DNA of 64,000 bases, taken from positions 62,001 to 126,000 of the forward strand of contig CAVSKB010000006.1 of assembly GCA_963728295.1 (NCBI GenBank), given 5' to 3'. Below, piece by piece: positions 20,359 to 29,750 of this stretch. A program made the translations under genes and the position numbers. How positions within the stretch are numbered: the first letter of the stretch is position 1; each line of letters opens with the position of its first letter. This stretch comes from DATJKD01 sp963728295 (GTDB lineage: Bacteria; Pseudomonadota; Gammaproteobacteria; Steroidobacterales; Steroidobacteraceae). The notes beneath the pieces were generated by a model that saw nothing but the letters and a program-made list of their open reading frames with translations, was not told the DNA's origin and ran no database searches.

Positions 20359-22320
20359 ATGTGTGGTATCAGCGGTTTCCTGGCGGGCGGGGCCCTGCCC
20401 GCAGGTCATCACCGGGCGCTTGACGCGATGACGGACTCGCTTGCGCACCGCGGTCCCGATGATCGCGGTACCTGGGTCGACCCCGAAGCTGGCGTCGCAC
20501 TGGGCCATCGCCGCCTGTCGATCATCGACTTGTCGCCGGAAGGCCACCAGCCGATGCACTCGTCGTCGCAGCGATACGTGATCGTCTTCAACGGCGAGAT
20601 CTACAACTATCGTCAGCTCGCCGCGGAATTGCTCCGCCTCGGAGCTGCCTTCCGCGGTCATTCCGACACCGAGGTGATGCTGTCGGCGATCGAGCAATGG
20701 GGCATCGAGGGCGCACTGCACCGCGCCAACGGGATGTTCGCGATGGCGATCTGGGATCGCACGGACCGGCGTCTGCACCTGGCGCGCGATCGCGTGGGCA
20801 AGAAACCGCTCTATTACGGCTGGGCCGGCACGACGCTGCTGTTCGGCTCAGAACTCAAGGCACTGATCGCCTTTCCGGAGTTCAATCCGCAAGTCGACCA
20901 GGGCGCGCTGGCGCTGTTCCTGCGCCACGATTACGTACCCGCACCCTGGTCGATCCTGCAGGGAGTCTTCAAGCTGCTCCCGGGCACCGTCCTGTCACTC
21001 GAGCGCCGCGACGCTGCACGGGGCGCGAATTCCCACTCACCGAGACGGGACGCCCGCCATTACTGGGATCCGCTGGAGGTGCTCGGAAGCGCGGTCCGCA
21101 CACCCGTCGCGACCGGGCCGGAGGCGGCGGCGGCGGAACTGGACGAACTGCTGCGCGACGCCGTCGCGCTGCGGATGCACGCGGACGTCCCCTTGGGCGC
21201 CTTCCTGTCGGGCGGAACCGACTCCTCCACGGTGGTCGCCCTGATGCAGGCCCAGGCGGTCCGCCCGGTTCGGACGTTCTCGATCGGCTTTCCCGATCCG
21301 CGACACGATGAAGCAGGCCAGGCGCGCGCGGTCGCCCGTCATCTGGGCACTGATCACACCGAGCTGTACGTGAGCGGCGAAGATGCGCTGGCACTCGTGC
21401 CCGAGCTGCCCCGGATGTTCGACGAGCCCTTCGCCGACTCCTCGCAGATCCCGACAGCCCTGGTGGCACGGCTCGCGCGCGGACACGTGACCGTCGCATT
21501 GTCTGGGGACGGCGGCGACGAGCTGTTCTGCGGCTACGGCCGCTACATGCGCGCACTCAGAGTCTGGCAGTGGCATCAGCGCGCGCCGCGCGGCCTGCGA
21601 CGCGCGCTTGCCTCGTTACTCGGCCGCCACGCGTACCGTGAGGCGCGCGACAGCATGCGCGCCCAGCTCGCCGGCGAACTGGGCGCGGAATCCGAGGCAG
21701 CGATCTACCTCAACCGTGTTTCGCGCTGGCGATTTCCCGGCAACGTGGTCCGTAACTCGCGCGAGCCCGCCACGCCATTCACCGACGAAGGCTTGCGGTT
21801 GTCCGCAGCGGACAGCGCGCATGCGCTGATGTATCTCGACTTCGTCACCTACCTGCCGGAGGACATCCTCGCCAAGGTCGACCGCACGACGATGGCTGTG
21901 GGTCTGGAGGCGCGCGCACCGCTGCTGGACTACCGCGTCGTCGAGTTTGCGTTCCGGTTGCCACTCGCGATGAAGCTGCGTGGCCGCGAGCAGAAGTGGC
22001 TGCTCAAGCAGGTGTTGCGTCGATACATTCCGGTCGAACTCGTGGATCGGCCGAAACGCGGCTTCGGTGCGCCCGTCGATGGCTGGCTCAGGGGCCCCCT
22101 GCGGGAATGGGCGTCGGAGTTGCTTGATCCAGTCCGAATCGAGCGCGAAGGGCATTTTCACACCGCGCCGGTGACCGAAATCTGGGCCCAGTTTCTGGCA
22201 GGCCGCCGAAAGTGGCACACGCATCTGTGGAACATCCTGATGTTCCAGGAGTGGCTGGCGTGGCTCGACGTTCAGCTGCGCGCGCGCGACGCAGCCGCCA
22301 CTAACTCGAGCCCCGGCTGA
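20359..22320 (+). CDS. asnB: Asparagine synthetase B, glutamine-hydrolysing
   Basis: 653 residues. The ATG at 20359 places Cys2 (MCGISGF) as the glutaminase nucleophile; longer starts would bury it. The glutaminase domain occupies roughly 1-210 with RRLSIIDLSPEG and NGEIYNY. The synthetase domain carries the ATP-binding SGGTDS at 284-289 and ALSGDGGDELFCGY. AsnB-type enzymes often sit in surface-polysaccharide clusters, where they may amidate a sugar acid rather than make free asparagine. The neighbouring glycosyltransferase supports that reading. Directly followed by palindromic repeat copy 2. Confidence 0.92.
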   Translation: MCGISGFLAGGALPAGHHRALDAMTDSLAHRGPDDRGTWVDPEAGVALGHRRLSIIDLSPEGHQPMHSSSQRYVIVFNGEIYNYRQLAAELLRLGAAFRGHSDTEVMLSAIEQWGIEGALHRANGMFAMAIWDRTDRRLHLARDRVGKKPLYYGWAGTTLLFGSELKALIAFPEFNPQVDQGALALFLRHDYVPAPWSILQGVFKLLPGTVLSLERRDAARGANSHSPRRDARHYWDPLEVLGSAVRTPVATGPEAAAAELDELLRDAVALRMHADVPLGAFLSGGTDSSTVVALMQAQAVRPVRTFSIGFPDPRHDEAGQARAVARHLGTDHTELYVSGEDALALVPELPRMFDEPFADSSQIPTALVARLARGHVTVALSGDGGDELFCGYGRYMRALRVWQWHQRAPRGLRRALASLLGRHAYREARDSMRAQLAGELGAESEAAIYLNRVSRWRFPGNVVRNSREPATPFTDEGLRLSAADSAHALMYLDFVTYLPEDILAKVDRTTMAVGLEARAPLLDYRVVEFAFRLPLAMKLRGREQKWLLKQVLRRYIPVELVDRPKRGFGAPVDGWLRGPLREWASELLDPVRIEREGHFHTAPVTEIWAQFLAGRRKWHTHLWNILMFQEWLAWLDVQLRARDAAATNSSPG

Positions 22321-22333
22321 ACGCTCGCAACGC

Positions 22334-22735
22334 TGCGCGCCGGCGTTCGGCCGCGGTGGTTGCTCGCCGACGCTCGCGGAGTCGTTGCGGAGTCATTCCT
22401 CAGGAGTGCCCGCGACGTCTACCGGCGGCACCTCGGGCGTGCTTGCGGCCCACGAGACACCCGGTCCAAACGCCGGCTCGTGACGTCACGGTGGCCACCG
22501 CCGCATCGCGAGCCGGTGCTTGGACGCGGTGGTATCGCAGCCGCTAGCACGCCTCTGTGCCTGCAGCTAGACGTCGCGGGCACTCCAAGCGAAGGCCGCC
22601 TCGACGATTCCGCGACACCACCACCGCTCCGGCGTACTCTGACTAGACGTGCGGGGCACCCTCTTCAGCCCTGCATTGACCGCCGATCGTGGTAAGCGGC
22701 TGGCGATACCACCGCGGCCGAGCACCGGCGAGCGG
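22334..22735. repeat. Inverted-repeat element, copy 2 (left arm shortened)
   Basis: Same orientation and order of blocks as the element at 17792-18318, including a 36-bp identical block (22445-22480) and a 27-bp identical block (22649-22675). The outer left arm that pairs with 22649-22675 in copy 1 is missing here, so copy 2 looks like a deleted version. It too lies between convergent genes (asnB and the Wzi-like gene). No open frame worth calling. Confidence 0.8.
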
Positions 22736-22741
22736 CTTCCG

Positions 22742-24278
22742 CTAGAAATCGCCGCGCACTTCGAGGAAGCCGCGCCCAGCGAGGTAGTCGGTGCCGTCCT
22801 CGCGCTCCCCGCGATCCGCGCCCACCCCGATGGCGACCCTGGCGGGCCCGAACGTCCGCCGAAAGGAGATCTCGAGGTTCCATCGCTCCTCGGGCTGGCT
22901 GACGACCGTGTGAAACTGGTGTACATCGCGCCGGTCCAGCTCGGTCCGGCGCAGCAGCGTGTTGATCGCTGATCCATCGGCAGTCATGACGGTCACGCCG
23001 GCGGAGTACATCTCGCCGCCATAGAACATGGCGTGGCCAAGTGACCGCTCGTAATAGCTGTAGCCTTCGATGTTCATTGGCCCGCCGCGGTATGCACAAC
23101 CCATCGAATTCGACGCATCACCGCAAGCCGGATCCGTATTCGACCACTCGACGTGGGCGCGCCAGGACGTTCCCGTGGATACATCGCCCCAGACCTCCAC
23201 GCCGCCCTGTCGGAGCCGGAATATCGGCTTCAAATCCGACTCGTCCTCACCGATGTCCTGGTAATAGAACGCCCACGGTCCGCTGCCGAACGGCGACGCC
23301 CAACGCAGATCCCAGCCGGCCATCTGGTTCCCGGGTTCCTCGTCGGGATCGACGGTCTCGCCGGCATTGTCCTGGCCCGTCACCAGGTTCCAGAACGTGT
23401 CCCAGTCGCAGTTGCGGTCGTCGCCGCACCATTGCGCAGTGCGCGTGAGTCCGATCTCGACTGCGTCGAACGGCTTCGCCGTGACCCGCAGCCCGAGGAA
23501 ATGCGGGTGATCTACGTCCTCACGGTTGCCTTCGAGCACGCCGTAGAAGCCATTGACGGACCACGGTCCCAGCCAGGACAGCCAGCGAGTCTCAAAGGGG
23601 GCGGTGTACTTTCGGTCGAATGCCAGCGACGGGACGGGACGGGCGTTGTTGCCCAGGACGGTGCTGCCCTCCCAGCCCGGGCCCCACCAGCGCTCCAGAT
23701 AACCCGCTGAGAGCATCCAGTTTCCGAGCGTCATGCCGACATAGCTGCCGTCGGGGCGCACCGACTTGCCATCGCTCGCGTCGGCAACGACGGTGGCCGC
23801 GAGACGCATCGCGAAGCGATCGCCCAGCCATTCGAACGATCCCTCGAGCTCGCCCTCCTCTCGAGGCACGTCCTCGAACGTTCGAAGATCGGTCGGCCGC
23901 GCGCTTCCGCCCGCCCGCCACCCGAGCACTCCGCCGGTCCTCGATTCGGCGCGCGCTCTGCTCCGCACGCGTTCGATGGCTGCCAACGCGCCCGCGGACG
24001 GCTGGGGCGATGGCGGGAATGCTCTCCAGACCGCGCGTTATCTGCGGCCATGACATCGGCCACACATTGAGTGGAACCTGCAGCAGGCCCTCGTCGACGA
24101 GCAACTCGATGTCGTGCCGTAGCCCGACGTCACCCGGCTCGAGCCATGGGGAGGCCGCCGCGACGCGGTCGGTAGCACATACGCCGGATGCCAGCAGCAC
24201 GATCCAGCCGGCGATGGCATCGGCGTAGCGCCGATGCGCGCGCGCACGGCGCGGCGCATGGAGAAAGACCACGGACAT
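22742..24278 (-). CDS. Capsule-assembly Wzi-like outer-membrane protein (one frameshift)
   Basis: About 510 residues. The N-terminal half reads from ATG 24278 with a signal peptide and a typical Wzi start (WLEPGDVGLRHDIELLVDEG, then PLNVWPMSWPQI). Near 23990 a G seems to be missing, and the frame continues as a beta-strand-rich barrel to 22742. It has motifs such as GYLERWWGPGW and an aromatic C-terminal residue (EVRGDF) usual for barrels. Wzi anchors capsule or exopolysaccharide at the outer membrane. It converges on asnB across repeat copy 2, in line with the polysaccharide genes there. Confidence 0.75.
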
Positions 24279-24359
24279 CGGCGAAAGCTCCGCAGGATGG
24301 GCGCTCACGCTACCGGATAAGCCTCGAGCGCGAAAGTGTCGAAGCTCGAGGAGCCCGAC

Positions 24360-24948
24360 CTATCCCGGCGTGATCTCGAACATGGGGCGCAGGTAGCGCA
24401 GTCGCTCCAGCGCATCGTCGATCTCGAGACAGTGCTGCTTGTGCACGGCGGGCACCGGCAGGATCTCCGCAAGCCGCGCCGGACACCCATGTCGCATCGC
24501 GCGGGCGGCGCTCGCGCGCGGAGTGCGGCTCTCCCATCTGGTCGAGCGCCACGTCGAGCGCCGGCAGCAGGTCCGCGAACTCGTCTGGAAGCTCGACCTC
24601 GGGCTCCTCGGGCAGCCATTCGACATCCGCGAGATTCAGTCCATCGCGCGCGCGGCGCCGCGCGAGGATCCGGAAGCGGCGCTCGCCGACCGCATGGATT
24701 CCGAGTAAGCCATCGGGCTGCTGGGAGAAATCGATGATTCTCGCGTAGGTTCCGACGTCGCAGGTGCGCGCGGGGCCGCCCGCCTCCGCCCCCTCGATGA
24801 TGAGCACGATGCCAAAGCCGCTGCCGGTGCGCATGCAGCTTCGGACCAGGTCGATATATCGCGCCTCGAAGATGCGCAGCGGGAGCGAGCCGCCTGGGAA
24901 GAGCACGGCGTTCAGCGGAAAGAGCGGTATCTCGATGCCGCCGCTCAT
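24360..24948 (-). CDS. LON peptidase substrate-binding domain protein (one frameshift)
   Basis: About 195 residues from ATG 24948 (MSGGIEIPLFPLNAVLFPGG). The LON-like N-domain motifs LRIFEARYIDLV and GTYARI are clear. A frame break near 24510 is followed by the expected helical end (ILPVPAVHKQHCLEID and onward) to the stop at 24360. Such proteins carry the substrate-binding domain of Lon without the ATPase or protease; their role is not established. The start overlaps the mpl stop (ATGA), implying co-translation. Confidence 0.82.
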
Positions 24949-26330
24949 CGGTGTCCCGGCGCAGCCCTCGCCCGCAGCGCCGCAAGCAGACGCTCGTGCA
25001 GACCGCCAAAGGATCCGTTGCTCATCAGAACGAGCTGATCTCCCGGGCGGGCCTCCGCCGCGAGCGCGGCCGTGAGCCGCTCGAGATCGGTCTGCACGAC
25101 CGCGACCGCACCCAGAGGCTGCATCGCCTCGGCGACGTCCCAGCGCACCTCGGGCGACTGGTAGATGAAGACGCGATCCGCCATGCGCAGCGAATCTGCG
25201 AGCGCCGCCTTGTGGGCGCCGAGCTTCATCGTATTGGAGCGCGGCTCGAGCACGGCGATGACCCGGCCGTTGACCTGTCGGCGGCGCACCCCGTCCAGGG
25301 TGTTGCTGATCGCGGTGGGGTGATGCGCAAAGTCGTCGTAAACAAGGACGCCGTCGACATTGCCGCGCAGCTCGAGCCGCCGCCGGACGCCGCCGAAGCG
25401 GGCGAGCGCCTCGAGCGCAACCAGCTCCTCGACGCCGGCGTGGCGTGCGGCGACGAACGCCGCGAGCGCGTTCTCGGCGTTGTGCCGCCCGAACATTCGC
25501 CAGTCGATGGCGCCTATGCTGCGAGCGCCCTGCCGGATCTCGATGTGTCCGTAGCCTGCATCGCCTGCGACGAGCTGCCAGTCGGCCGCGACCACCGGAT
25601 CGAGCGAAAATCGTTCCACGGGCGTCCAGCAGCCCATCTCCAGCACCTCGGCGAGATGCCGGTCGCGCGCATTGACCACGAGCCGCCCGTTGCCCGGCAT
25701 CGTGCGCAGCAGCAGGTGAAACTGCCGCTGGATCGCGCCGACGTCGGGATAGATGTCCGCGTGGTCGTGCTCGAGGTTGTTCAGTATCGCGGTGCGCGGC
25801 CTGTAGTGCACGAACTTGGCGCGCTTGTCGAAGAACGCCGTGTCGTACTCGTCCGCCTCCACCACGAAGTGGTGCCCGCTGCCGAGCCGCGCGCTCACCT
25901 TGAAATCGACCGGCACGCCGCCGACCAGGAACCCGGGGTCGAGGCCCGCGTGCTCGAGGATCCACGCGAGCAGGCTGCTGGTCGTGGTCTTGCCGTGCGT
26001 TCCGGCGACGGCGAGGACCCAGCGGTCAACCAGGACGTTGCGCGCGAGCCATCCCGGCCCTGATTCGTACGGCCGGCCGCTGTCGAGTATGGCTTCCACC
26101 AGCGGGTTGCCGCGGCTCAGGACGTTGCCGATCACGAACACGTCGGGCTCGAGCGCGAGCTGATCGGCCTCGTAACCCTCGATGAGGTCGATGCCGAGCG
26201 CCGCGAGCTGCGTGCTCATCGGCGGATAGACGTTGCGGTCGCAGCCAGTGACCTTGTGACCGGACGCGCGCGCCAGCGCCGCGATTCCGCCCATGAAGGT
26301 GCCGCAGATGCCGAGGATGTGAAGGTGCAT
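24945..26330 (-). CDS. mpl: UDP-MurNAc:L-Ala-gamma-D-Glu-meso-Dap ligase
   Basis: 461 residues. N-terminal MHLHILGICGTFMGG is the nucleotide-sugar-binding start of Mur ligases. The ATP P-loop AGTHGKTTT is at 109-117, followed by EADEYDTAFFDKR, LNNLEHDHADIY, FGRHNAENALAA and DDFAHHPTAI. Mpl reattaches the tripeptide released in murein recycling to UDP-MurNAc, with ATP use, in the cytoplasm. It overlaps the LON-domain gene by four bases. Confidence 0.95.
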   Translation of the reverse strand: MHLHILGICGTFMGGIAALARASGHKVTGCDRNVYPPMSTQLAALGIDLIEGYEADQLALEPDVFVIGNVLSRGNPLVEAILDSGRPYESGPGWLARNVLVDRWVLAVAGTHGKTTTSSLLAWILEHAGLDPGFLVGGVPVDFKVSARLGSGHHFVVEADEYDTAFFDKRAKFVHYRPRTAILNNLEHDHADIYPDVGAIQRQFHLLLRTMPGNGRLVVNARDRHLAEVLEMGCWTPVERFSLDPVVAADWQLVAGDAGYGHIEIRQGARSIGAIDWRMFGRHNAENALAAFVAARHAGVEELVALEALARFGGVRRRLELRGNVDGVLVYDDFAHHPTAISNTLDGVRRRQVNGRVIAVLEPRSNTMKLGAHKAALADSLRMADRVFIYQSPEVRWDVAEAMQPLGAVAVVQTDLERLTAALAAEARPGDQLVLMSNGSFGGLHERLLAALRARAAPGHR

Positions 26331-26332
26331 GC

Positions 26333-26851
26333 TCAGGAGCCCGTTGCGCGAATCGCTCCGGCCAGCGCGTGAAACATCACGACGTAGGTAGTCGCGATCG
26401 CGGAGCCGGTCAGCAGGTTCGAGTCGGTCGCGAGCTGGATGATGCGGCCCACGACCAGGATGAAGGCGATCACCAGGCCCAGCGCAAGCAGCTGCAGCGC
26501 AGCGGGTGGATTGCCCGCCATCCGCGGTCCGACCAGGAGCACCATCGGCACCGACACCACGAGCGCCATCAAAGCCGTGCAGCCCAGAACTGCCGACACG
26601 GTCTGCGCCCAGCGGTCCTTACGCCCGTAAAGCATCATGACGAGCCACAGGCCGCCCATCAGCAGCAACGGATCGACGACAAGATAAAGCAGCAGTTCGG
26701 CAATCGAAACTTCCATGAGCGCGATCTGCACCAGGTTTACGAGCTCGTATGCCACCAGGGTGAGCACCACGAGCAGACCGGAGTTCGGCAGGTCCTGCGG
26801 ACCACGCCGCCAGAGTACGATGTCGAGGAAGACCTTGAGGAACTGCTGCAC
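26333..26851 (-). CDS. Small inner-membrane protein of unknown function
   Basis: 172 residues from a GTG at 26851 (VQQFLKVFLDIVLWRRGPQ), two bases from mpl and probably co-transcribed with it. Five hydrophobic segments are visible, near residues 25-45, 52-75, 85-108, 115-137 and 143-165. No catalytic or binding motif is recognised. A longer form starting near 26908 would overlap the rnd start, so I prefer the shorter one. I do not assign a function. Confidence 0.65.
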   Translation of the reverse strand: MQQFLKVFLDIVLWRRGPQDLPNSGLLVVLTLVAYELVNLVQIALMEVSIAELLLYLVVDPLLLMGGLWLVMMLYGRKDRWAQTVSAVLGCTALMALVVSVPMVLLVGPRMAGNPPAALQLLALGLVIAFILVVGRIIQLATDSNLLTGSAIATTYVVMFHALAGAIRATGS

Positions 26852-26907
26852 GATCGAGGCGCGGGGATGCGGGGTTGCCCGGATTCTACACTCAGGTCCG
26901 ACCGCCA

Positions 26908-28053
26908 ATGCGCGACGCCACGCTCATTACGACCGCCGAACAGCTCGCCGCCGCGGTGTTCCGCATGCGGGGCGCAACCCGTCTCGCGCTCGACACCGAG
27001 TTCATGCGCGAGCGCACCTATTACCCGCAGCTCTGCCTCGTTCAGGTCGCGACCGATGCGGACTGCGTGCTCGTCGACCCGCTCAATGGGCTCGACCTCA
27101 CCGAACTACTCGAGCTCTTGGCCGAGCCCGGAAGGGTGAAGGTGGTGCACGCCGCGCGCCAGGATCTCGAGGTGCTGTACCTGGCGGGCGGACGGGTGCC
27201 ACTGCCGGTGTTCGACACGCAGATCGCGGCCGCGCTGGTCGGGCTTGCGCCCCAGGTCGGCTATGCGGAGCTCGTCGCGCGCCAGCTCGGCCACTCGATC
27301 GACAAGGGCCAGACGCGCACCGACTGGTCGCGCCGGCCATTGACTGCCGAGCAGCTCGCATACGCGGCCGACGACGTGCATCACCTGCTCGAGCTGCACA
27401 CGTCGCTCGTCGCGGAGCTGCAGAAGCGGGGCCGGCAGCACTGGCTGGAGGAGGACGCCTCCTCGTTCGCGGACGAGACGCTGTATCGCACGGAGCCGGC
27501 CGATGCGTGGCGCCGCTTGAAGGGCATCGGGCGACTGAAGCCGACTGAACGGGCGATCGCGCGCGCGGTGGCCCGCTGGCGCGAGGAGCGCGCCATCGCG
27601 TCGGACAAGCCGCGCGGCTGGATCCTGCCCGATGAGGCGCTGTTCGCGATCGCGGCGCTCGCGCCGCGCAGCCTCGACGAACTGGCGACGGTCCGCGCAC
27701 TGCAGCCTGCCGTGCACCGCAAGCGTGGGGAGGAGTTGCTTGCGCTCATTGACGCCGCCCGTGAAACAACGGACGACCTGGCGGCGGCGGATCTGTCCGG
27801 CCGTCGTCTCGAGCCTGGTGAAAACGCACTGGTGGCGCGGCTGATAGACGAGGTCCGTGCGGAAGCGGTCCGGCTCGGAATCAGCGCCGAGTTGCTGGCG
27901 ACACGGCGCGACGTCGAAGCGCTTGTGCTCGGAGCGGCCGACCCGGCCATCCTGCGCGGCTGGCGTCGCGGCGCGATCGGCGAACGGCTGCTCGCGGTGG
28001 CTGCGGCTGCAGGCGTCCGGCCGCCGCAGGCCGCGCACGGGAATTCGGCTTAG
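26908..28053 (+). CDS. rnd: Ribonuclease D
   Basis: 381 residues. DEDD exonuclease motifs: LDTEFMRE (D29, E31), the HAARQDLEVL block and YAADDVHHLLEL with the Tyr of the DEDDy type. The C-terminal part contains HRDC-like helical repeats (about 210-370). RNase D trims the 3' ends of tRNA and other small RNAs in the cytoplasm. I prefer the internal ATG at 26908 over one 33 bases upstream because homologues begin close to this point. It is divergent from the membrane protein gene. Confidence 0.93.
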   Translation: MRDATLITTAEQLAAAVFRMRGATRLALDTEFMRERTYYPQLCLVQVATDADCVLVDPLNGLDLTELLELLAEPGRVKVVHAARQDLEVLYLAGGRVPLPVFDTQIAAALVGLAPQVGYAELVARQLGHSIDKGQTRTDWSRRPLTAEQLAYAADDVHHLLELHTSLVAELQKRGRQHWLEEDASSFADETLYRTEPADAWRRLKGIGRLKPTERAIARAVARWREERAIASDKPRGWILPDEALFAIAALAPRSLDELATVRALQPAVHRKRGEELLALIDAARETTDDLAAADLSGRRLEPGENALVARLIDEVRAEAVRLGISAELLATRRDVEALVLGAADPAILRGWRRGAIGERLLAVAAAAGVRPPQAAHGNSA

Positions 28054-28141
28054 CCCCCCTGACACTCCGTCAGAGCGCCCGAAAGTCCGATTGGATTTCC
28101 TGCCCTCGTACGCGGATCATCTTCGGAGGGCGGGGGGAGCG

Positions 28142-29686
28142 GTGACGACCGAAGTGGAGGAGCGTGAGCGTCACGTGGGGCTGCGCGGTTTCGCCGCGCT
28201 GGTCGGTCTCGCCGCATTGCTCCTCGCGCTCGCGACCTGGCTCGAAGGCAGCGATGCGTGGCGTCACCCCCTGCGCTGGCTCGCGTCGCTCGACAACGAA
28301 AGCGCGCTCGCGCTCTTGGCCGGCTCTGCGCAGATCGTCGCTGGCGTACTCGCGATCCTCATTACGGTGGTCGCGATCGTCGTCGAGCTTGCCGCAAACC
28401 GCTACACGCACCGCATCACCCAACTGTTCGTGCGCGACCGCGTGAACCAGGCGGTCATGGCGTTCTTCGTCCTGACGACGGTGCTGTGCATATGGCTTGC
28501 CGTAGCCCTGAGCGGTGACATGGGGTCGGCGCCGCTGCTGCCGCGCGGCGGCTTTCTGCTCACGATGGGCATGATGACGGGATGCCTTCTGATGCTGCTC
28601 CCGTACTTTGCCTACGTTTTTCGCTTCGTCTCGCCGCACCAGGTGATCCGCCGCATTCGCTCCGAGGCACTGGCCCGCGTGCACCGTTCCGGCGAGGGCG
28701 ACATGCGCGAGACGAAGCGCGTGGTGATGGCCGCGGTCGAGGAGCTCGAGGACATCGCACGAAGCGCAATGCAGCACAGCGATCGCGGCATCGCGATGGC
28801 GGCGGTGGCCGCACTGGTCGACCTGCTGGAAGACGTGACGCAGCTGCGCGGCACACTTCCGCAAGGCTGGTTCCTCGTCGACGAGGCGATCAAGCACGAC
28901 CCGGACTTCGTGTCGATGGCGGCTCCGGCCATCGAGGAGATCGCGCGCGAGGGCACCTGGTTCGAAGTGAAGGTCCTGCGCCAGTGCCTTGCCCTCTTCG
29001 GCGACGCGGTAGGCAGCGCGCGCGACGTCGCGAGCATGATCGCAATTCGCACGCAGCGCCTCGCCGCGAGCTACGCGGTCGCGTATCCCCCCTTGTTGAC
29101 GCAGTGCCAGCGCGCGTTCCACAGCTACCTGCGCACCTCGATCAATGCGCGCGACCCGCGCACCGCCTACTACGTGCTGCACCAGTACCGCCTGCTCGGC
29201 GAGGACCTGCTGGCGAAGGGTCTCGAGCCCGCGGCGCTCGAGGTGGCGGGCCGAGTGCGCTTCTATGGCCGGCTCGCCAGCGCGAGCGGGCTGCCGTTCC
29301 TGCTCGAGGTGGCGGCGTACGACCTCGCCCACATGGTCGAGGCCGCCGCCGACAAGCCGGTGCCCGCGATGCGCTGCTCGAGCGTGCTGCTCGCAATCGG
29401 TCACGAGGGCGCCGAGAACCTGCTGGGCGTGCGCCGCGCGCAGATCCAGCTCGCGACGTTTTTCCTCGCGCGCGGCGAAGAGGCGCCGGCGCGGCGCATC
29501 GCCGCGGACCTCGCGGCCGAGCGGCGCGACCTGTTACTGACTGCGCGCGAGGAGCTCGACCGGGAGGCGTCGCCTCACTATTGGGAGATCACCGATCGCG
29601 GCTCGAACTTCGCGTATCTCCCGCCCGAGCGGCGCGCGAAGCTGGGTGAGCTGTTCGCGCTAATCGGCGCAGGCGCAGCTCGTTAG
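28142..29686 (+). CDS. DUF2254-like membrane protein
   Basis: 514 residues from a GTG at 28142 with a purine-rich ribosome site (GGGGGGAG) just before it. Four transmembrane segments lie in the first 170 residues, including a long helix followed by ANRYTHRITQLFVRDRVNQ, which resembles DUF2254 proteins. The rest is a soluble helical domain of about 340 residues rich in Ala, Glu and Arg. The function of the family is unknown. A hairpin follows the stop. Confidence 0.6.
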   Translation: MTTEVEERERHVGLRGFAALVGLAALLLALATWLEGSDAWRHPLRWLASLDNESALALLAGSAQIVAGVLAILITVVAIVVELAANRYTHRITQLFVRDRVNQAVMAFFVLTTVLCIWLAVALSGDMGSAPLLPRGGFLLTMGMMTGCLLMLLPYFAYVFRFVSPHQVIRRIRSEALARVHRSGEGDMRETKRVVMAAVEELEDIARSAMQHSDRGIAMAAVAALVDLLEDVTQLRGTLPQGWFLVDEAIKHDPDFVSMAAPAIEEIAREGTWFEVKVLRQCLALFGDAVGSARDVASMIAIRTQRLAASYAVAYPPLLTQCQRAFHSYLRTSINARDPRTAYYVLHQYRLLGEDLLAKGLEPAALEVAGRVRFYGRLASASGLPFLLEVAAYDLAHMVEAAADKPVPAMRCSSVLLAIGHEGAENLLGVRRAQIQLATFFLARGEEAPARRIAADLAAERRDLLLTAREELDREASPHYWEITDRGSNFAYLPPERRAKLGELFALIGAGAAR

Positions 29687-29688
29687 AC

Positions 29689-29708
29689 GCTCTGCTCGAC
29701 AGCAGAGC
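29689..29708. terminator. Hairpin between convergent genes
   Basis: GCTCTGCT and AGCAGAGC form a perfect 8-bp stem with a CGAC loop, directly after the DUF2254-like gene and 42 bases from the end of the convergent M23-type gene. There is no U tract, so it is at best a weak terminator or transcript-end stabiliser. Confidence 0.35.
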
Positions 29709-29750
29709 AGGCGGTGCGGTGACCCCTGATCTGATGTAGCTTTCCCTAGC

